This document shows positions 8,814 to 12,356 of a stretch of DNA of 12,356 bases, piece by piece (position 1 is the first letter of the stretch; every line of letters starts with the position of its first letter). The stretch comes from Thalassiosira profunda (taxonomy: Eukaryota; Bacillariophyta; Thalassiosirophyceae; Thalassiosirales; Thalassiosiraceae): the NCBI GenBank assembly GCA_036939355.1, contig JALLAP010001724.1, positions 1 through 12,356 of the forward strand. Reading direction: 5' to 3'. Below the pieces are notes generated by a model. It ran no database searches. It was not told the origin of the DNA and saw only the letters and a list, made by a program, of their open reading frames with translations. A program made the translations under genes and the position numbers.

Positions 8814-9362
8814 ATGGGTCTCATCCGGTCTCTCCTTGTGCTCGCGCCCGCGGCGCTGTCCTCCGTCGACGCCTTCTCTCCGGCGTCGCCCGCGGCCCTC
8901 TCCACCTCGCGGTTCGCAACGTCGATCGACGCCGCGGCAGAGATCCAGTTCGTGAAGGGGCTCGAAGAGAAGGTCGTCCCGGACATCAAGCTGACGCGCG
9001 CCACGGACGGATCGTCGGGAACCGCCACCTTCAAATTCAGCGACCCGAACGTCTTCGACGCGTCGACGGCAAGCCAGGGCGATATCACGGGCATGTTCCT
9101 CGTCGACGAGGAGGGCGAGATGAGCACGACGGACGTGAATGCGGCCTTCGTGAACGGGAAGCCGCAGAGCATCGAGAGCGTGTTGGTAATGAAGAGCCCC
9201 GCGGAGTGGGATCGGTTCATGAGATTTAGTGAGTACGGTGTGAGATGTTTGTGTGGCCTTTTCACTTGCGGCAAAGAAACTGACAATGCAACGTCTTTCC
9301 TCGGGGTACTTTCAGTGGAGCGTTATGGGGAGGCCAACGGTTTGGGATTCACCAAAGCTTAA
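8814..9362 (+). CDS. psb28: Photosystem II assembly protein Psb28, nuclear-encoded, plastid-targeted
   Basis: Psb28 binds photosystem II assembly intermediates on the stromal side and helps biogenesis and repair. Exon 1 is 8814-9228 and exon 2 9316-9362. The intron 9229-9315 (GTGAGT..TTTCAG) splits a methionine codon and restores [14 protein letters not shown], a family signature. The product has 153 residues. Residues 1-20 are a hydrophobic signal peptide. A DAF motif (19-21) suggests cleavage before F21, followed by a Ser/Ala-rich transit part (22-40). The mature protein (about 42-153) matches the usual length of about 112. Family motifs include [20 protein letters not shown] (43-62), GTATFKF (69-75), [13 protein letters not shown] (90-102), FVNGKP (112-117) and [14 protein letters not shown] (125-138). 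The start context AAACCATGG is good. The intron is 87 nt without an in-frame stop, so readthrough would remain open. Location in a secondary plastid is inferred from the leader. Confidence 0.95.
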   Translation: MGLIRSLLVLAPAALSSVDAFSPASPAALSTSRFATSIDAAAEIQFVKGLEEKVVPDIKLTRATDGSSGTATFKFSDPNVFDASTASQGDITGMFLVDEEGEMSTTDVNAAFVNGKPQSIESVLVMKSPAEWDRFMRFSEYGVRCLCGLFTCGKETDNATSFLGVLSVERYGEANGLGFTKA

Positions 9363-9479
9363 AGTGGGTGCATTGAGAGCGGTTGTGGGGTAAAGTCGGG
9401 TGTGTTGAGCTATCGTGTCGACATCTGTTTGCGGTGACGACACAGCAGTTGCAACGACGCCAGTTGCAATTATCGTGCC

Positions 9480-9541
9480 ACAAAGGAATGCCAGATGAAT
9501 AACGCTAAGCTAGTAAAAAGTTGGTGGGAACATTCCTTTGT
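9480..9541. repeat. 11-bp perfect inverted repeat, 40-nt loop
   Basis: ACAAAGGAATG (9480-9490) and its exact reverse complement CATTCCTTTGT (9531-9541) enclose 40 nt. It begins 118 bp after the Psb28 stop. It could form a hairpin in the 3' UTR or be a fragment of a small inverted-repeat element. I see no flanking target-site duplication. Confidence 0.6.
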
Positions 9542-9741
9542 ACTTTTGATATGGTTCCTCCACTCCGCCCGGCCGATAGCTTTGTATTGCAAATGAATAC
9601 GACAGTCCCTCGCAGTCACCCGCCAGTATTAATGCTGCGAGGCACGAAAGCAGCAAGGTATTTTATCTTCTCTGTTGCGCTGCCCGAGAGCAGCGAGAGA
9701 GAGCTTGAGGGAGACAAAGCCAAAGAATGCAAACCCAGAGG

Positions 9742-9767
9742 GCTCTTGGCACTTGCAGCTCTTGGCA
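9742..9767 (+). repeat. 10-bp direct repeat GCTCTTGGCA
   Basis: GCTCTTGGCA occurs at 9742-9751 and 9758-9767, 16 bp apart, about 145 bp upstream of the PGAM5-like start codon. It may be a paired regulatory site or chance. Confidence 0.45.
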
Positions 9768-9768
9768 A

Positions 9769-9798
9769 GTATCTACCTACTACCACGTAAATAGATAC
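9769..9798. repeat. 7-bp inverted repeat GTATCTA / TAGATAC
   Basis: GTATCTA (9769-9775) and TAGATAC (9792-9798) flank 16 nt. It lies directly upstream of the pyrimidine-rich leader of the phosphatase gene. It is short enough to arise by chance. Confidence 0.35.
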
Positions 9799-9911
9799 CT
9801 CCACCTCTCCTCCTCAGTAGTCCTCACGTCCTCACTTCTCACCTCTTCTCACTTCCCTTGCAGCACGCCCGCGCCCCCCCGCACGACGCCCCTCTGCTGC
9901 CGGGCGGCACA

Positions 9912-11380
9912 ATGGCGACCTCCTTTTATCGATTCACCAGGCGCGGCGTTCCGCCGGCGTTGGCTGCGGCAGCAGCTACGGCCGCCGTATCCGCATCTTT
10001 CTCCCGGACCGAGAAAAGGAAGGACGAGGGCAAAATCGACGTTGCCGATGATGGCAATGTCGGCATCGGCGGGCGTGGCGGCCTGCCGCGGGCTTCCGGC
10101 GGATTATTCGGCAATGGCTGGCGCCACTCTCCCGCATTTACATCGCTGGGTAGATCGGTGGCGATGTGCGCAGTGCCGCTCCCTCCGCCGACGGCGGCAC
10201 AGCAGCAACCATCGGCGTCGACCCCAGCATACAAACCGAAGGATCCGGCGGAGCCCGTGGCAGATCCTGTCGAAATAACGGACAGCGATGGGAAGAAGGT
10301 GCAAGTGCAGGGTGGCATGTGGGGAGAGGAAGAAGACGGGCTGGTGAGCCTGGATGCCTGAAGTGCATATCTTGTGCACAACCTGATGTCCCCTCATTGT
10401 TGCAACTGCATCACTGCTCTTTGATTGCAAATCTCCCCAAAATACGACAGTACCACGGCCTTTTCCCGAGGAGGCAACTGTGGCGTCCCCGCCTCGAGTA
10501 CCCCCTGTGGGACAACGACTGGGACGGCCGTCGGCCTCCGCCCACCCCTCCCGTGGAAGAGGGAGAGGAAAAGGAGGGAGCGAAGCAAATGACGGAGGCG
10601 CAGCGCGACCGGTACATTCGCAAAAACGGAGTGACGCGGCACGTGATCATGATTCGCCACGGGCAATACGACGAATCCTCCAAGGAGGATGCGAAGCGGC
10701 TCCTCACCCCCCTTGGACGAAAACAGGCGGAGCTTACCGGGAAACGGCTGGGCAAACTCATCCGTGGAGTCAACGAGGAATTTGGACCGTGTCGGGTGAA
10801 GGTGGTCCGCGTGAGCGATTTGGCGCGGGCCAAGGAGACGGCGGATCTGATATACGACAACATGGATTTGGGCGACTTCGATGGTGAAATGGTCGAGAAG
10901 GCGGAGCCGGACCCCGACCTGAACGAAGGACGTCCATGCCATCACATCCCCGGAGGAAAAGCGAGGCCGTCCGTGGTAGAGCGGACCGATGAGCATCACC
11001 CTCGCATTGAGCGGGCCTTTCGCCGGTATTTCTTTCGTGCAGATGCGCCGCCGATGCTACCTGAGGAGACGCCTGCAACGTCATCGGACGAACCCAAAGA
11101 GGAAAATCAAGTGGAGGACGCAACCGAACAGAAGCTGAAGCCCCATCCGCAGCACGAGTTCGAGATTATCGTCTGCCACGCCAACGTGATCCGCTACTGC
11201 TTCTGCCGGGCGCTGCAGCTGCCTCCGGAGGCGTGGCTGCGCCTCTGCACGTTCAACTGCAGTCTGACATACTTTACGATTCGTCCCACTGGCACGGTCA
11301 GCTGCCGGATGCTGGGCGACATTGGACACTTGCCCTACGATATGCACACTTTCAGTATGCATCCGGGGTACAATTGGTAA
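9912..11380 (+). CDS. PGAM5: PGAM5-like phosphatase of the histidine phosphatase superfamily
   Basis: PGAM5 proteins are phosphoglycerate-mutase-fold enzymes that act as protein Ser/Thr phosphatases, usually at mitochondria. Exon 1 is 9912-10343 and exon 2 10451-11380. The 107-nt intron (GTGAGC..GACAG) is phase 0. The product has 453 residues. The N-terminus is basic, then Ala-rich (10-30), fitting a mitochondrial presequence or membrane anchor. WDNDWD (164-169) corresponds to the WDPNWD oligomerisation motif of animal PGAM5. The core has catalytic H214 in MIRHGQY (211-217), LTPLGRKQAELTGKRL (229-244), R270 in LARAKET, acidic E303 in NEGRP, and a second histidine H387 in VCHANVIRY. LPPEAWLRL (402-410) also matches the family. 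An acidic insertion (about 346-376) separates two core elements. Exon 1 is Pro/Ala-rich and poorly conserved, so its start and joining rest on splice sites and phase. The exact substrate is unknown. Confidence 0.9.
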
Positions 11381-11865
11381 CTCTAGAAAGGCACTGGATA
11401 CTGGATCTACCATGTGAGCCGCTTTCACACAACGCAAATTATAAACTCTATTAGATAGACATCAGCAGCTCCAGCCAATCCGAGCCCCGTCTGGGTCCAT
11501 CACACAACACTCTCAATGGAAGTTGCAACGCATCCTTCTCTCCCTCACCTCCGAATGAAGCTACAGGGTTTGGGNCACAACACTCTCAATGGAAGTTGCA
11601 ACGCATCCTTCTCTCCCTCACCTCCGAATGAAGCTACAGGGTTTGGGAGAGGGTCGGTTGCTTTCTCAGCCAACAGGTCCGAAGACTTGCCAGCGTCATT
11701 CACGCATACTTCCCATCAAGTGTCACGATCCGAATATAAAAAGGGCATCCAAGTATCAGCAGCCAACGCGAAATCGACCACCTTTACCCATCACACCCCC
11801 CGTTACCACCAAGCAGGGCCTGAGACCAGCCAGCCGCCACCGATGCAGGTACAAGAAACCCGAAT
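11381..11865. other. Gap between convergent genes, containing an assembly gap
   Basis: These 485 bp separate the stops of the PGAM5-like gene (+) and the PDI-like gene (-), so they hold both 3' flanks. A single N lies at 11575, inside an exact 72-bp duplication. Apart from that and one TTGCAA site (11523, duplicated at 11596), I see no gene. True length is uncertain because of the N. Confidence 0.55.
11503..11647 (+). repeat. Exact 72-bp direct duplication around a single N
   Basis: Positions 11503-11574 and 11576-11647 are identical over 72 bp, separated only by the N at 11575. This is what an unmerged overlap between two contig ends looks like after scaffolding. A genuine tandem repeat is possible but less likely. 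The open frame reading through the N is an artefact. Confidence 0.95.
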
Positions 11866-12356
11866 TTACAATTCATCGTTTCCGGCAGGCTTGGAGTTCT
11901 TGACCGCCTTCATCAGACCGAGGCCCGAGTTCTTCACGGCAGCAATCTTCTCGTCCTTCTCGGTGGAAAGAGCAGAGTACCTGTCCTGGAGCTTTTGGAC
12001 CTCCTCCTTGAACTCGGCCTCGGCGTCCTCCAACTTCTTCTCCTCCCCGGCGATGGCGGCGTCGAGGTCCTCGGCGGACATGCCCTGGAACTTGACAATC
12101 TCGGCCTTCTTGTCGTCGTCGCAAAGGTCGAGGTTCTTGGGACTGCACATGGGCTTGAGGTTCTCGTCGGCGAACTTCTTGAGGTCGTCGTAAGAACGTC
12201 CGCCCTGGTAGTCCTGGAGGTCGGCCGGGTCTCCCCACTTAATAGAGGGGTATCCCCGGACACCGACCTGGTCACAAAGAGGCTTGCCGTCGGCGGTACA
12301 GTCCACGTCTCCGACAAGTTGGGTGGCGGAACCAGCAAAATCTGAAAGGATTGGCA
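11866..12356 (-). CDS. Protein disulfide isomerase-like ER protein, C-terminal part
   Basis: This is a thioredoxin-fold protein of the PDI family, which forms or rearranges disulfides in the ER lumen. Only the C-terminal 162 residues are visible. The 5' part, including any CxxC active site, lies beyond the right edge. The visible thioredoxin half has GDVDCTADGKPLCDQVGVRG followed by GYPSIKWGDP, with the cis-proline typical of the fold, then YQGGRSYDDLKKFADENL. A Cys pair follows (CSPKNLDLC), then a charged helix of coiled-coil type (EKKLEDAEAEFKEEVQKL..) and a basic tail ending NDEL, a KDEL-type ER-retrieval signal. The stop is TAA at 11868-11866. Near the edge, CCTTTCAG (minus strand, about 12349-12342) resembles a splice acceptor, so the first few visible codons (P-I-L-S) may be intron. 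The thioredoxin domain plus helical tail suggests a single-domain PDI-like protein. Confidence 0.85.
   Translation of the reverse strand, partial: PILSDFAGSATQLVGDVDCTADGKPLCDQVGVRGYPSIKWGDPADLQDYQGGRSYDDLKKFADENLKPMCSPKNLDLCDDDKKAEIVKFQGMSAEDLDAAIAGEEKKLEDAEAEFKEEVQKLQDRYSALSTEKDEKIAAVKNSGLGLMKAVKNSKPAGNDEL

Larger units (their letters stand above)
9363..9911. promoter_or_regulatory. Intergenic region between Psb28 and the PGAM5-like gene
   Basis: I see no credible gene in these 549 bp; the open frames lack an ATG start or recognisable protein character. The region should hold the Psb28 3' UTR and the promoter of the downstream phosphatase gene. It contains an 11-bp inverted repeat (9480-9541), TTGCAA sites at 9449, 9464 and 9587, a 10-bp direct repeat (9742/9758), a 7-bp inverted repeat (9769/9792) and a long pyrimidine-rich tract (about 9800-9857) ending TTGCAG. 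That last site could be the acceptor of a 5'-UTR intron, though I cannot pick a donor. Confidence 0.45.

Noticed and set aside
9521..9790. 89-codon open frame between Psb28 and the PGAM5-like gene
   Set aside because: It starts at TTG rather than ATG, has no recognised motif and lies in a probable promoter region.
9363..9911. Possible tRNA or other Pol III gene in the intergenic DNA
   Set aside because: I found no B-box (GGTTCGANNCC) or cloverleaf-like arrangement here or in the other gaps.
11516..12193. Open frame running through the N and antisense to the PDI-like gene
   Set aside because: It depends on the artefactual 72-bp duplication and then on the antisense of a real gene.
1..12356. 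CRISPR array, transposon, insertion sequence or bacterial-type defence cassette
   Set aside because: There are no regularly spaced repeats and no transposase or integrase. All recognised genes are eukaryotic housekeeping or plastid-targeted genes with spliceosomal introns.

Overview
This window looks like nuclear DNA of a photosynthetic eukaryote with a secondary, red-lineage plastid, most likely an ochrophyte stramenopile. The protein genes are eukaryotic and carry short spliceosomal introns of 67 to 107 nt. The Psb28 gene has a hydrophobic signal peptide ending in an ...DAF motif, as in the ASAF-type two-part leaders that stramenopiles use for plastid import. I cannot name the species. The genome is compact and GC-rich, and neighbouring genes sit 58 to about 550 bp apart. 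A single N flanked by identical 72-bp copies shows that this is a draft assembly.

Layout, left to right. Positions 1-636 (+) hold the 3' end of an unrecognised protein with three membrane helices. It converges on 770-1255 (-), a small unrecognised protein with a signal peptide and one intron. A 503-bp region between divergent genes leads to 1759-6475 (+), the largest subunit of RNA polymerase III (RPC1), with seven exons and 1422 residues. Its stop lies 58 bp from that of the convergent 6534-8459 (-) gene, the intronless 60S-assembly GTPase NOG2 (641 residues). NOG2 shares a 354-bp head-to-head promoter region with 8814-9362 (+), a nuclear gene for photosystem II protein Psb28 (two exons, 153 residues). 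After about 550 bp of apparently gene-free DNA comes 9912-11380 (+), a PGAM5-type histidine phosphatase (two exons, 453 residues). The right edge, 11866-12356 (-), is the 3' end of a thioredoxin-fold, PDI-like ER protein ending in NDEL.

There is no single operon-like system here; it is ordinary nuclear gene territory. Two neighbours serve protein-synthesis capacity: RPC1 belongs to the enzyme making 5S rRNA and tRNAs, and NOG2 acts in 60S maturation. One serves photosystem II assembly. The points most worth a second look are a GC-AG intron in RPC1, a Gly-to-Ser change in the near-invariant motif beside the RPC1 trigger loop, the nuclear location of psb28, strong clustering of the palindrome TTGCAA in non-coding DNA, and the duplication at the assembly gap.
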